A stretch of 14,390 bases of DNA from Planctomycetaceae bacterium. Lineage in GTDB: Bacteria; Planctomycetota; Planctomycetia; Pirellulales; Thermoguttaceae. The notes under the pieces were generated by a model, which did no database searches, was not told the DNA's origin, and saw only the letters and a program-made list of their open reading frames with translations. A program made the position numbers and the translations under genes. The stretch covers positions 5,710 through 20,099 of the forward strand of contig DOEZ01000431.1 of the NCBI GenBank assembly GCA_003532715.1, in the 5' to 3' direction. Positions 6,304 through 14,062 of this stretch are shown here, in pieces (within the stretch, counting starts at the first letter, position 1; each line of letters begins with the position of its first letter).

Positions 6304-8097
6304 ATGAATCCCCCCGAACTGGCACATCTCGAAACCCTGGCTGAGATCGACTCGCTGGCCGGGCAGTTGCGCCGCTGGGCCGACGACGCCCCCGACTGGC
6401 CGCCCGCCGAAGCGGCCGGGGCGCTGGTCGCCCGGCTGCTCGAACGGACCGAAACCTTGCGGATTCGCCTCGAAGCGCCCCTGGTCGTGGCCACCCTGGG
6501 CGGCACGGGTACCGGTAAAAGCTCGCTGGTCAACGCCCTGGTGGGGGCCGAGGTCGTGCGAGTCGGCCGACAACGTCCCACGACCAACCGCCCGACGCTC
6601 ATCTGCCGCCCCCATATCTCGCCCGAGATGCTCGGCATCGACCCGGCCGCGGTCGACGTGGTCTACTCCGATCTTCCGGCGATGGCCAACCTGGTTTTGC
6701 TCGATTGTCCCGACCCCGACACGACCGAAGAAGGCGAAGTCGCCCATACGAACCTCGCGCGGTTGCGCAACCTGCTGCCCCATTGCGACGTGCTGCTGGT
6801 CACCACCACGCAGCAGAAGTACCGCAGCGCCCGGGTGGCCGACGAGCTTTCGGCCGCCGCCCATGGCGCTCGGCTCGTCTTCGTCCAGACCCATGCCGAC
6901 ACCGACGACGACATACGCGACGACTGGCGCGCCGTGCTAGGCGAACAATACGACACGGGCCACATCTTCCTGATCGATTGCCCCCGCGCGTTGGCCGACG
7001 CCTGCGCGGGCCGCCCGCCGGCCGGCCAGTTCGAGGCGCTGGTCGATCTGCTGTCGCGCCAACTGGCCGGCGCGGCCCCCGTGCGAATCCGCCGCGCCAA
7101 TTTTCTCGACCTGTTCGATCAGGCCCTCGAAGCGTGTCGTCGGCGAATCGACGAACAACTGCCGGCCGTCAAGCAGCTCGAAACGGCCATCGCCCGGCAG
7201 CGCGAGCGGCTGGCCGCCCTTTCTGCCGAACAAATCCGGTCCGAACTGCTGGCCAACCGCCGTTCGTGGGAAAACCGGCTCTTGGGCCGCGTCATCGCCT
7301 GCTGGGGATTCAGCCCCTGGGCGCTCGTGCTGCGCGTCTACCAGGGACTCGGCGGGCTGTTGTTCGGCGGACTGCTGATGCGCGCCCGCACGCCGGCCCA
7401 AATGGCCCTTCTGGGAACCGTTCAGGGCGTGCGAACCTGGCAGAAACGCCGCCGAGGCGCGTCGGCCGACGCGCGAGCGGCCCGAGCGACGACCGCCGGA
7501 TGGGACCCGAGCGAACTCCGCTCGGCCGCCCTGGTGCTCGAAGGCCACGCCGTCGAGGCCGGATTGAACCGCGACGCCGCTCGGCTCACCCGCGTCTCGC
7601 ACGAAGCGGCCGACGCGGGAACGGCCATGGTCGGCGAAATCGGCGACCAGCTTGAATTACTCCTCGGTCGGCTCGCCCGGCGGCACACCGGCTGGCTCGT
7701 CCGCGCCCCCTACGAAATCCTGCTCTGCGCGATGCTGGTCGTGTTGCTCTACCGCGCGGGACGCAATTTCTTCTACGACTCGTGGCTGGCCGATCCGCCC
7801 GCCGAAGTCTTCGGGCTCGACTTCTATCTGTCGGCCACGTTCTGGCTGATCGTCTGGTGCCTGGTGCTGCTGTGGTTCTTCACCAGCCGACTGCGTCGCG
7901 GGCTGCGGCAGGAGATCGACCAACTGGCGAGCCAGTGGAGCGCCTCGCCCGCCATGGCCGCCCTGTTCGCGCGGCTCGACGCCGAATGCAACCGAGTCGA
8001 GAAATTCATCGAAGGACTCGACCAACTCCGAACCCAAGTGTCGGCCGTTCGCCGTCGATTGATCTTCCCCGACGATCCGCTCGGACGGCGACGGTGA
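6304..8097 (+). CDS. Membrane-associated dynamin-like / YfjP-type GTPase
   Basis: This 597-residue protein has a P-loop GGTGTGKS (residues 66-73), a switch-I threonine in PTTNRPT (92-98), a G3-like LDCPD (133-137) and a G4-like THAD (196-199). The last two are variants of DxxG and N/TKxD. A helical region (265-320) precedes a hydrophobic, Gly-rich segment at 336-358. Two probable transmembrane helices follow at 471-487 and 507-527, with charged helices to the end. The architecture, GTPase then helices then membrane hairpin, is that of dynamin-like or YfjP/GTPase-IMAP-like proteins that remodel or monitor membranes. The specific role is unknown. The start has only a poor GAGG one nt away, and TATCCT at 6292-6297 could be a -10 box for a nearly leaderless message. 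It diverges from floA and precedes the NPCBM gene. Confidence 0.8.
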   Translation: MNPPELAHLETLAEIDSLAGQLRRWADDAPDWPPAEAAGALVARLLERTETLRIRLEAPLVVATLGGTGTGKSSLVNALVGAEVVRVGRQRPTTNRPTLICRPHISPEMLGIDPAAVDVVYSDLPAMANLVLLDCPDPDTTEEGEVAHTNLARLRNLLPHCDVLLVTTTQQKYRSARVADELSAAAHGARLVFVQTHADTDDDIRDDWRAVLGEQYDTGHIFLIDCPRALADACAGRPPAGQFEALVDLLSRQLAGAAPVRIRRANFLDLFDQALEACRRRIDEQLPAVKQLETAIARQRERLAALSAEQIRSELLANRRSWENRLLGRVIACWGFSPWALVLRVYQGLGGLLFGGLLMRARTPAQMALLGTVQGVRTWQKRRRGASADARAARATTAGWDPSELRSAALVLEGHAVEAGLNRDAARLTRVSHEAADAGTAMVGEIGDQLELLLGRLARRHTGWLVRAPYEILLCAMLVVLLYRAGRNFFYDSWLADPPAEVFGLDFYLSATFWLIVWCLVLLWFFTSRLRRGLRQEIDQLASQWSASPAMAALFARLDAECNRVEKFIEGLDQLRTQVSAVRRRLIFPDDPLGRRR

Positions 8098-8160
8098 GAC
8101 GGTCTTTGTCGAGGATGCTGAATTCACCCTGAACGGGCACAAGAGAAGGGAATCGGTGCG

Positions 8161-11100
8161 ATGACGAACGCTTGGTCAAGGCTTTTGACGCTTGTCGTGG
8201 TTTGTCTCGCCTGCGCCTGGTGTACGGAGACGCCGGCCGAAGTCGCATCCCCGGGCGAGTCGCTTTCCGACACGCTTGTCGATCGCATTGTCTCGGTGTC
8301 TCAGGATTGGGGTGTGATTGGCGTGAACACTTCGGTGGGCCTCGAACATCAAACTTCGCCGAAGCTCCGCATCAAGGACAAGGAGTACGCCAGCGGGCTG
8401 GGCCATCACGCCAACGGAGAAATCGTCGTCGAACTGGGCGGACAATTCAAGACCTTCGAAACCGAAATCGGCATTCAGTGGCAGGGGGGACGTACGTCCG
8501 CGTCGGTCATCTTTCAAGTCCATGTCGACGGCAAGAAGGTCTTTGACAGCGGCGTTGTGCGCGAAAACGATCGGCCGCGACTGGTGACAGTTTCGGTGGA
8601 AGGAGCGAACGAACTGCGGCTTGTGGCCGCCGATGCGGGCGACGGAATCGGCTTCGACTGCGCCAATTGGGCCAATGCCCGACTGATCCGCGATCCGTCC
8701 GCCTCGAAAGCGTTGCCGGAATCGCCGATCGATGTCGCCCAGTTCGCCCTGGTCGCCTCGTGGAATCCCAACGTCATGACGGGAACCACGGCCGGCCGAG
8801 TGGAGGATATGCCCACCGAAGACGTCGCGCCCTACACGGAGGTTGCCGCCTCGCGCGACGGGACGTACGAGGTGCCCGCGACCGACGGCCGAGGCTGCCT
8901 CGGGCTGCAATGGTACGAGAATCGAGTTTTGCGCCGCGTTGCGCTCGAATTCCCCAACGACGACGCCGTGCCGCCGGCCGAATCCATCGAATTGCAGTAT
9001 TGGGCCGGCCAATCGACCTGGCAAGGCCAGTGGCGAAGGGCCAAAATCACGCCGCGAAAAACCGGCAATACCCTGATCTGGTCGTTCGGGCTTCGAGATT
9101 TGCCCCGGGGCACGCCGAAGGTTCGCTGGGTGTTTTCCGACGAGAAGCTCGATAGAGAACGGCCGATCGTGGTCGCGGGTTTCTCGGCGTTCACCCGTGC
9201 GCGCCGCGCGACGATGGACGTTCGCATCGAATCATCTCGTCGCGGGGCCGCATTCAACGCGAACATCGAGGTCTATAACGGCGATCTTCTTGATTCGCCG
9301 CAATCTTCCCGTCGACGGGCGTGGGACGCCTCGAAGCCCCTTGCGATGAAGGTTCGCTACAACGTTCCCCAGCGATACAAGGCCGATCGAACCGTGCTGC
9401 GGCTGCAATTGCCCGACGCGGCGTTCAGCGTGGCCATCGAGGATCTGCTGGCCCATGACGGAGTGTACGTGCCCGATGCGGGAGTGTTCGTCACGCGACT
9501 GCCCGCGCCGGTCACGTTGACCGAGTATCTCGAAAAGATCGCCTCGCGGACGACGGTTCTAGAGCAAGTCCGCCGACTCCCCGACCAGGATTTCGCTCGG
9601 GCATGGTCCGTGGTTCACAATCCGATTCAGGATCTCGGCCCGATGATGCTCTCGCTGGCCAATGACAACCGAAAATTCATCGTCCATCGCGAGGGCGCGA
9701 TTCGCTTCGACCAGTACGATCGGCCCGACGACCCTCCCGGGGCGCGTCCTGGGACGATCTACAAGTTGTCGTTTGCCGTCCCGTGGCGGTGCGCGCCGAC
9801 GTTCGGCGGCGGCAAGGATTTGAAGATTACTCGGAACCTTCTGGCCGACTGGTTGCCGGTTCCCGCCACGACCGCCACGGACGGCATGATGGTTTATTCA
9901 CAGGTAAGCTATGTCGTGCCCATGAGCCCGGCACTTGCCGACGCACCGTTCTGGTTCCGCGATCGCGCGATGTGCGTGGTCGAGTTCCTTGCACGTAACG
10001 ATGGGAGCGAAACGGCTATCGCCAAGCTAGCGCTAAGGCTAGCCAACGACAAGAAGAGGCCGTTTCGACTTCAGGATGTCGAGGAAGGCGTCTTGGTTGT
10101 CGAGGGCGACCGGGTCGTGGCTCTAATCGTCGCCGACGAAACGGCTCCGTTGATCATGAAATGCGAGGCCGACGGTGTCGTGCTCTCGGGAAACCTTTCC
10201 GCGCGAGCGTCCGCCCATTGCACGGTTTGCTTCCCGGCGTGGAGGCTGCCGCCGAAGGATTACGCCTCGCTTCTCGACGGCGAGGGATCGTTGTCGCAAG
10301 TCGAGTCCTATTGGAAGACTCTGCTCGCGCCGGCCATGCAAATCGAGACACCCGACGCGCTGTTGAACGACATTATCCGGGCCTCGCAGGTGCATTGCAT
10401 GTTGGCCGCCAGAAACGAAAACGGCGGCGAGCGCATTTCTCCTTGGGCGAGCGCCGACCGATACGGACCACTCGAAAGCGAGTCGAACTCGATCATTCGC
10501 GGGATGGACATGACCGGCCAGGCCGATTTCGCCCGGCGAAGCCTCGACTTTCTACTCGATCATTGCGGCGAGGAGGGCTTCATCACGACCGGTTATACGC
10601 TGGTCGGCACGGGCGAGGTACTCTGGACGCTCGGCGAACACTACCAGCGCACGCGCGACCGCGACTGGTTGAAGAAGGTCGCTCCCGACGTGGTGCGCGT
10701 TTGCCGCTGGGTCATTCGCCAACGAGAGAAGACCATGCGGCTCGACGCGCAAGGGCACAAAGTGCCCGAGTTCGGTCTGACGCCGCCCGGCGTGACGGCC
10801 GACTGGGACCGATATGCCTATCGGCTCTTCAACGATGCGCAATATTACGCGGGCCTGGAAGCGGCTGGCCGCGTGCTGGCCGACATTGCCGATCCCGCCG
10901 CCCCGGCGATTCAAGAGGAAGCCAGGGAATATCGCGAGGACATTCTGCGGGCGTACCGTTGGATTCAGGCACGAATGCCCGTCGTGCCGCTAGGCGATGG
11001 AACGTGGACTCTCGCCGATCCAGCGCTGCTGGATTGCTTCGGCCGAGTCGAGGATTTTCTCCCTGCCGAAGACGGCAACCGGACCTGGTGCTACAGCATC

Positions 11101-11811
11101 GACATCGGCGCCCATCACCTGGTCGCCAATGGAATCCTCGATCCAACGTCGAAGGAGACGGAGGGGATGATCGACTATCTCGAGGACGTTCAGTTCCTTC
11201 GCTCGGGCATGGGCGATTATCCGGAGGAGAAGAACCGCGAGGATGTCTTCTGTTTCGGCGGATTCGCCAAACTTCAGCCCTATTACTGCCGCATCGCCGA
11301 AGTCCACGCGATGCGCGACGACGTGAAGCCCTTTATAAGGTCCTACTTCAACGCGATTCCCACGCTGGTCAGCCGCGAGAACCTTTCGTTCTGGGAGCAT
11401 TTTCACAATATCGCCGGTTGGAACAAGACGCACGAGACCGGCTGGTTCCTCTGCCAGACCGCGTTGCTGTTCGTCGGCGAGCGCGGCGACGAGCTTTGGC
11501 TGGCCCCGTTTGTGACCAACCATTGGTTCCACGACGGACAGAGAGTCGCCGTCCGCAACGCCCCAACGCGATTCGGCAAGGTGAGCTACACGATTACATC
11601 GAAACTTGCCCAAGGCGAAATCGAAGCCGTCGTCGAACTGCCCAAGCCATGCACCGCCAAGCGAATCGTCCTTCGGCTGCGTCATCCCGATGGCAAGCCG
11701 ATCCGATCGGTCACCGTGCAAGGCAAGCCCCATGCGGATTTCGATCCGGGCCGAGAGATCGTCACGCTCGCGCCCGCCGGCGAGACGATAACGGTGCGGG
11801 CGAAGTATTAG
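8161..11811 (+). CDS. Secreted NPCBM-domain protein with probable (alpha/alpha)6-barrel glycosidase region
   Basis: The 1216-residue product starts with a signal peptide (hydrophobic core residues 8-19, cleavage near 27-30). An NPCBM/NEW2-type carbohydrate-binding domain spans about 40-178, with the signatures YASGLGHHANGEIVVELGG and GIGFDCANWANARL. Residues about 190-700 are beta-rich and unrecognised. Residues about 730-1130 alternate helices and loops like six-hairpin glycosidases, with candidate acidic residues in YGPLESESN (768-776) and GMDMTG (781-786). The C-terminus (about 1130-1216) looks like the beta-sandwich that closes many such enzymes (VSYTITSKL, RLRHPDGKPIRSVTV). A periplasmic or extracellular role in polysaccharide breakdown is likely, but substrate and catalytic pair cannot be assigned. 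AGAAGGG lies 10 nt before the ATG. It may be cotranscribed with the GTPase 63 bp upstream. Confidence 0.78.
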   Translation: MTNAWSRLLTLVVVCLACAWCTETPAEVASPGESLSDTLVDRIVSVSQDWGVIGVNTSVGLEHQTSPKLRIKDKEYASGLGHHANGEIVVELGGQFKTFETEIGIQWQGGRTSASVIFQVHVDGKKVFDSGVVRENDRPRLVTVSVEGANELRLVAADAGDGIGFDCANWANARLIRDPSASKALPESPIDVAQFALVASWNPNVMTGTTAGRVEDMPTEDVAPYTEVAASRDGTYEVPATDGRGCLGLQWYENRVLRRVALEFPNDDAVPPAESIELQYWAGQSTWQGQWRRAKITPRKTGNTLIWSFGLRDLPRGTPKVRWVFSDEKLDRERPIVVAGFSAFTRARRATMDVRIESSRRGAAFNANIEVYNGDLLDSPQSSRRRAWDASKPLAMKVRYNVPQRYKADRTVLRLQLPDAAFSVAIEDLLAHDGVYVPDAGVFVTRLPAPVTLTEYLEKIASRTTVLEQVRRLPDQDFARAWSVVHNPIQDLGPMMLSLANDNRKFIVHREGAIRFDQYDRPDDPPGARPGTIYKLSFAVPWRCAPTFGGGKDLKITRNLLADWLPVPATTATDGMMVYSQVSYVVPMSPALADAPFWFRDRAMCVVEFLARNDGSETAIAKLALRLANDKKRPFRLQDVEEGVLVVEGDRVVALIVADETAPLIMKCEADGVVLSGNLSARASAHCTVCFPAWRLPPKDYASLLDGEGSLSQVESYWKTLLAPAMQIETPDALLNDIIRASQVHCMLAARNENGGERISPWASADRYGPLESESNSIIRGMDMTGQADFARRSLDFLLDHCGEEGFITTGYTLVGTGEVLWTLGEHYQRTRDRDWLKKVAPDVVRVCRWVIRQREKTMRLDAQGHKVPEFGLTPPGVTADWDRYAYRLFNDAQYYAGLEAAGRVLADIADPAAPAIQEEAREYREDILRAYRWIQARMPVVPLGDGTWTLADPALLDCFGRVEDFLPAEDGNRTWCYSIDIGAHHLVANGILDPTSKETEGMIDYLEDVQFLRSGMGDYPEEKNREDVFCFGGFAKLQPYYCRIAEVHAMRDDVKPFIRSYFNAIPTLVSRENLSFWEHFHNIAGWNKTHETGWFLCQTALLFVGERGDELWLAPFVTNHWFHDGQRVAVRNAPTRFGKVSYTITSKLAQGEIEAVVELPKPCTAKRIVLRLRHPDGKPIRSVTVQGKPHADFDPGREIVTLAPAGETITVRAKY

Positions 11812-11820
11812 GCCGGGATT

Positions 11821-11842
11821 CTCACCACGGAGTCACGGAGTC
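11821..11842. repeat. CACGGAGT tandem repeat
   Basis: CACGGAGT occurs twice in tandem (11826-11833, 11834-11841) after CTCAC, 10 bp past the stop of the NPCBM gene. It resembles the CTCACCACGAAG motif at 13198 and intergenic motifs common in planctomycetes as I remember them. Confidence 0.5.
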
Positions 11843-11937
11843 CGCGGGACAAACCGCACGGAGAATGACGTTCGTAACCAACAATAGACAACTTTTTTGG
11901 CTCGCGGCCGAGATCAACGTCTCGTCGCGACACATCC

Positions 11938-11943
11938 GGAGGA
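11938..11943 (+). promoter_or_regulatory. Shine-Dalgarno site of the DUF1330 gene
   Basis: GGAGGA lies 4 nt before the ATG at 11948. It selects this start over in-frame upstream codons (from 11897), whose residues do not match the family. Confidence 0.75.
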
Positions 11944-11947
11944 CAAA

Positions 11948-12235
11948 ATGGCGGCCTACGCAATCTTCATTCGCGAAAGCACTCGCGACGCATCAGAACT
12001 TGATGCCTACTCGCAACGGGCCGGCGGCACATTGGCGGGACATCCCGTCTCGGTGTTAGCCGCTTACGGCCGTCACGAGGTTCTCGAAGGACCCGAGGTT
12101 GAAGGAGTAGTCATCCTGGAATTCCCCACGATTGACGAGGCGAAGGCCTGGTACGACAGCCCGGCGTATCGCGAGGCGCGCGAGCATCGCTTCAAGGGCG
12201 CGGACTATCGGGCCGTGATCGTCGAGGGATTATAA
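11948..12235 (+). CDS. DUF1330 family small protein
   Basis: The 95-residue protein is a single ferredoxin-like alpha/beta-barrel unit of the DUF1330 type. It opens with a beta-strand (AAYAIFIRE) and ends with the family's signature region VVILEFPTIDEAKAWYDSPAY (residues 54-74), followed by a positively charged helix and a last strand (YRAVIVEGL). Length is normal for the family. The proteins form dimers and their function is not established. It has its own strong ribosome site and lies 136 bp after the NPCBM gene, so it could be independent or at the end of that transcript. It converges with the HAD gene. It is related to YciI/EthD-like folds, but the EFP...AKAWY motif favours DUF1330. Confidence 0.85.
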   Translation: MAAYAIFIRESTRDASELDAYSQRAGGTLAGHPVSVLAAYGRHEVLEGPEVEGVVILEFPTIDEAKAWYDSPAYREAREHRFKGADYRAVIVEGL

Positions 12236-12325
12236 CGCGGGCGTCCGGCGAAGAGTCCTTGCAGTCGCGAGTCGTCCTTGGCGAATACAGAATCGTTCGG
12301 AGAATCTTCATTCGCTACCCGCCGT

Positions 12326-13159
12326 CTACTCGAGAATCCAATCGACCACGGTCGCCACGCCGTCTTCGTCGTGGCCCGGCGCGATGCGATCGGCGACGGC
12401 CTTGACCAGCGGCAGGGCGTTTCCCATGGCCACGCCGAGGCCCGCCTCGCGGATCATCTGGATGTCGTTCACGTCGTCGCCCACGGCGCAGATGGCGTCG
12501 TGGCCGATGCCCCAGTCGGCCGCCAGCCGCTCGATGGCCCACCATTTCGACGTGCCGGCGGGCATGAACTCGCACAGGAAACCCTCGTATTGAGGACTCC
12601 GCAGCACGTGGGTCGCGAACCGCCCGGGCCAACGCGCGTGGATCGCCCGCTCGACGTCGAGCATCTCGTCGTGCGACGCCATGACAAATCCGGCGAACGT
12701 GGCGGGCGGAATTCGGTCGAGCGAACCCGTCCAAATTCGCACCCGGGCCGGGTTGCGCGCGATGAATGCGGCGACGTCGCGATCGTCGAGATTCTCGACG
12801 CGGCACCAGAACTCGAAGCCTTCGGTGTAATGGTCGACGCTTAGGACGGGAGGGTGGCCCGTTTCGAGCAGAAAGCCAAGTAGTTCGCCGAGCACCGCTT
12901 CGTCGAATTCGGCCCGAAAGATCGTGCGATGGTCGGCCGGATGTTTGACCAGCGCGCCGCTGGCCGTGACCAGGGGGACCGCGATGCCGATGGGCTCGAC
13001 CAGATGGAGCACGCGGCCGTAACGACGCCCGGTGGCCAGCACGACATGCACGCCGGCCGCCACCGCCCGACGCAACGCGGCCCGCGTGGCCGGGGTAAGC
13101 TCGCCGCTGCTGTTGACCAGCGTCCCGTCGATATCAACAGCAAGAAGTTGGTATTTCAT
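12326..13159 (-). CDS. HAD-IIB (Cof-type) phosphatase
   Basis: This 277-residue protein has all HAD motifs: DIDGT with nucleophile D9 and acid/base D11, T43 in LATGRR, K205 in AGTSKWW, and G227-D228-D229-V-N231-D232 for magnesium. The cap between about 85 and 195 is of the C2B type, which places it with Cof/YidA-like cytosolic phosphatases acting on sugar phosphates or related metabolites. The substrate cannot be told from the sequence. I start at the ATG at 13159; the codon just upstream is TTG and the two are adjacent, and GAAAGG sits a few nt before. It is the last of three co-directional minus-strand genes and converges with the DUF1330 gene 90 bp away. Confidence 0.92.
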   Translation of the reverse strand: MKYQLLAVDIDGTLVNSSGELTPATRAALRRAVAAGVHVVLATGRRYGRVLHLVEPIGIAVPLVTASGALVKHPADHRTIFRAEFDEAVLGELLGFLLETGHPPVLSVDHYTEGFEFWCRVENLDDRDVAAFIARNPARVRIWTGSLDRIPPATFAGFVMASHDEMLDVERAIHARWPGRFATHVLRSPQYEGFLCEFMPAGTSKWWAIERLAADWGIGHDAICAVGDDVNDIQMIREAGLGVAMGNALPLVKAVADRIAPGHDEDGVATVVDWILE

Positions 13160-13197
13160 CAACGCCTTTCGATCCGTTCAGTCACCTTCCAATTCTT

Positions 13198-13222
13198 CTC
13201 ACCACGAAGAGCACGAAGAACG
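13198..13222. repeat. CACGAAGA-type intergenic repeat
   Basis: CTCACCACGAAGAGCACGAAGAACG lies in the 73-bp gap between the SGNH and HAD genes, with ACGAAGA twice at 10-bp spacing. The same opening, CTCACCACG, occurs at 11821. Confidence 0.5.
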
Positions 13223-13232
13223 ACTGTCGCCC

Positions 13233-13979
13233 TCAATCCCTCGTTTCTAATCCCGCTCCGGCTACGATCGGTTCGATTGCCTCGGCCCAGGCCCGATAGC
13301 CGTCCGGAGTGATGTGGACATGGTCGCTTCGCAGCCGCGGCGTCGGTTTTCCGTCGGCATCGACGAAGAGACTCCGCAAGTCCTTGTAGATGATCTTTTT
13401 CTTGCCGTCGCCGAGCCGCGAGATGGCCCGATTGATCTTCTCGACGGCCTGGCGGCCCGGATCGTCGTTGTCGGCGCCTCGCGGAAAAATGCCCAACAGA
13501 AGGATCGTGGTCTTCGGCAGCTTGTGGCGGAGTCGCTCCACGACGAGCGTGATGCCCTCGATCGTTTCGGCGGGCGTGTTTCGGGTGACGTTGTTGGTCC
13601 CGATCAACACGACGGCCAGTTTAGGCTCGATCCGACCGACGTTGAGGTTTTCAAGTTGCCAGAGGACGTGCTGCGTACGTTCGCCGCTTCGTCCCAGATT
13701 GACCGCGTTGCGGCGGGCGTAGTACTTCCCCCAAGTCTCCGCCCCTTGGCTGCTCCACCCGGCCGTGATCGAATCGCCGAGGAACAGCAGATCGACGTTT
13801 CCCCGGGCAAGCCGTTCGTTCGTCTCGTGAAACCGCTTGAGATGACCGCCGCGCCGGCACTCGGGCCGAACGGCCGAGTGGAGCGAAGGATCCTCGGCCG
13901 CCTCCGAGATGACGCAGACGGTCGCAATACTCAAAAGGAGCGAAACCAAAACGACCGGAAACGAGTGGCGACAATGCAT
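13233..13979 (-). CDS. Secreted SGNH/GDSL hydrolase (PAF-acetylhydrolase-like)
   Basis: The 248-residue protein carries the SGNH blocks in order: block I FLGDSITAGW with nucleophile S70; block II NLGRSGERT with oxyanion G99; block III VLIGTNN with N129; and block V SDHVHITPDGY with D219 and H222. These are esterases or acyl/carbohydrate deacetylases, here most like the platelet-activating-factor acetylhydrolase subfamily. Residues 1-28 form a signal peptide ending near ISEA-A, so it acts outside the cytoplasm, perhaps removing acetyl groups from polysaccharides (inference). I chose the ATG at 13979 because it starts the signal peptide and has AGGTG 6 nt upstream; an upstream TTG at 14009 would add non-signal residues. 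It sits 74 bp after the radical SAM gene. Confidence 0.92.
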   Translation of the reverse strand: MHCRHSFPVVLVSLLLSIATVCVISEAAEDPSLHSAVRPECRRGGHLKRFHETNERLARGNVDLLFLGDSITAGWSSQGAETWGKYYARRNAVNLGRSGERTQHVLWQLENLNVGRIEPKLAVVLIGTNNVTRNTPAETIEGITLVVERLRHKLPKTTILLLGIFPRGADNDDPGRQAVEKINRAISRLGDGKKKIIYKDLRSLFVDADGKPTPRLRSDHVHITPDGYRAWAEAIEPIVAGAGLETRD

Positions 13980-14013
13980 GAAAGACACCTGAACGTAAAG
14001 ATCAATCAATTCT

Positions 14014-14062
14014 CAAATCCCATCCGTGGTGCCAAATCCCCAAATCTCAAATCTCAAATCCC
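14014..14062. repeat. CAAATCT/CAAATCC heptamer repeats
   Basis: CAAATCY units occur at 14014-14020, 14033-14039, 14041-14047, 14048-14054 and 14055-14061. The last three are perfectly tandem. The array overlaps the end of the radical SAM gene. Confidence 0.75.

Noticed and set aside
10161..12059. Plus-strand open frame of 632 codons inside the NPCBM gene
   Set aside because: It is an Arg-rich out-of-frame shadow that runs into the DUF1330 gene; the 1216-codon frame has recognisable domains.
13980..14009. TTG start for the SGNH hydrolase
   Set aside because: The ATG at 13979 directly begins the signal peptide and has a better-placed ribosome site.
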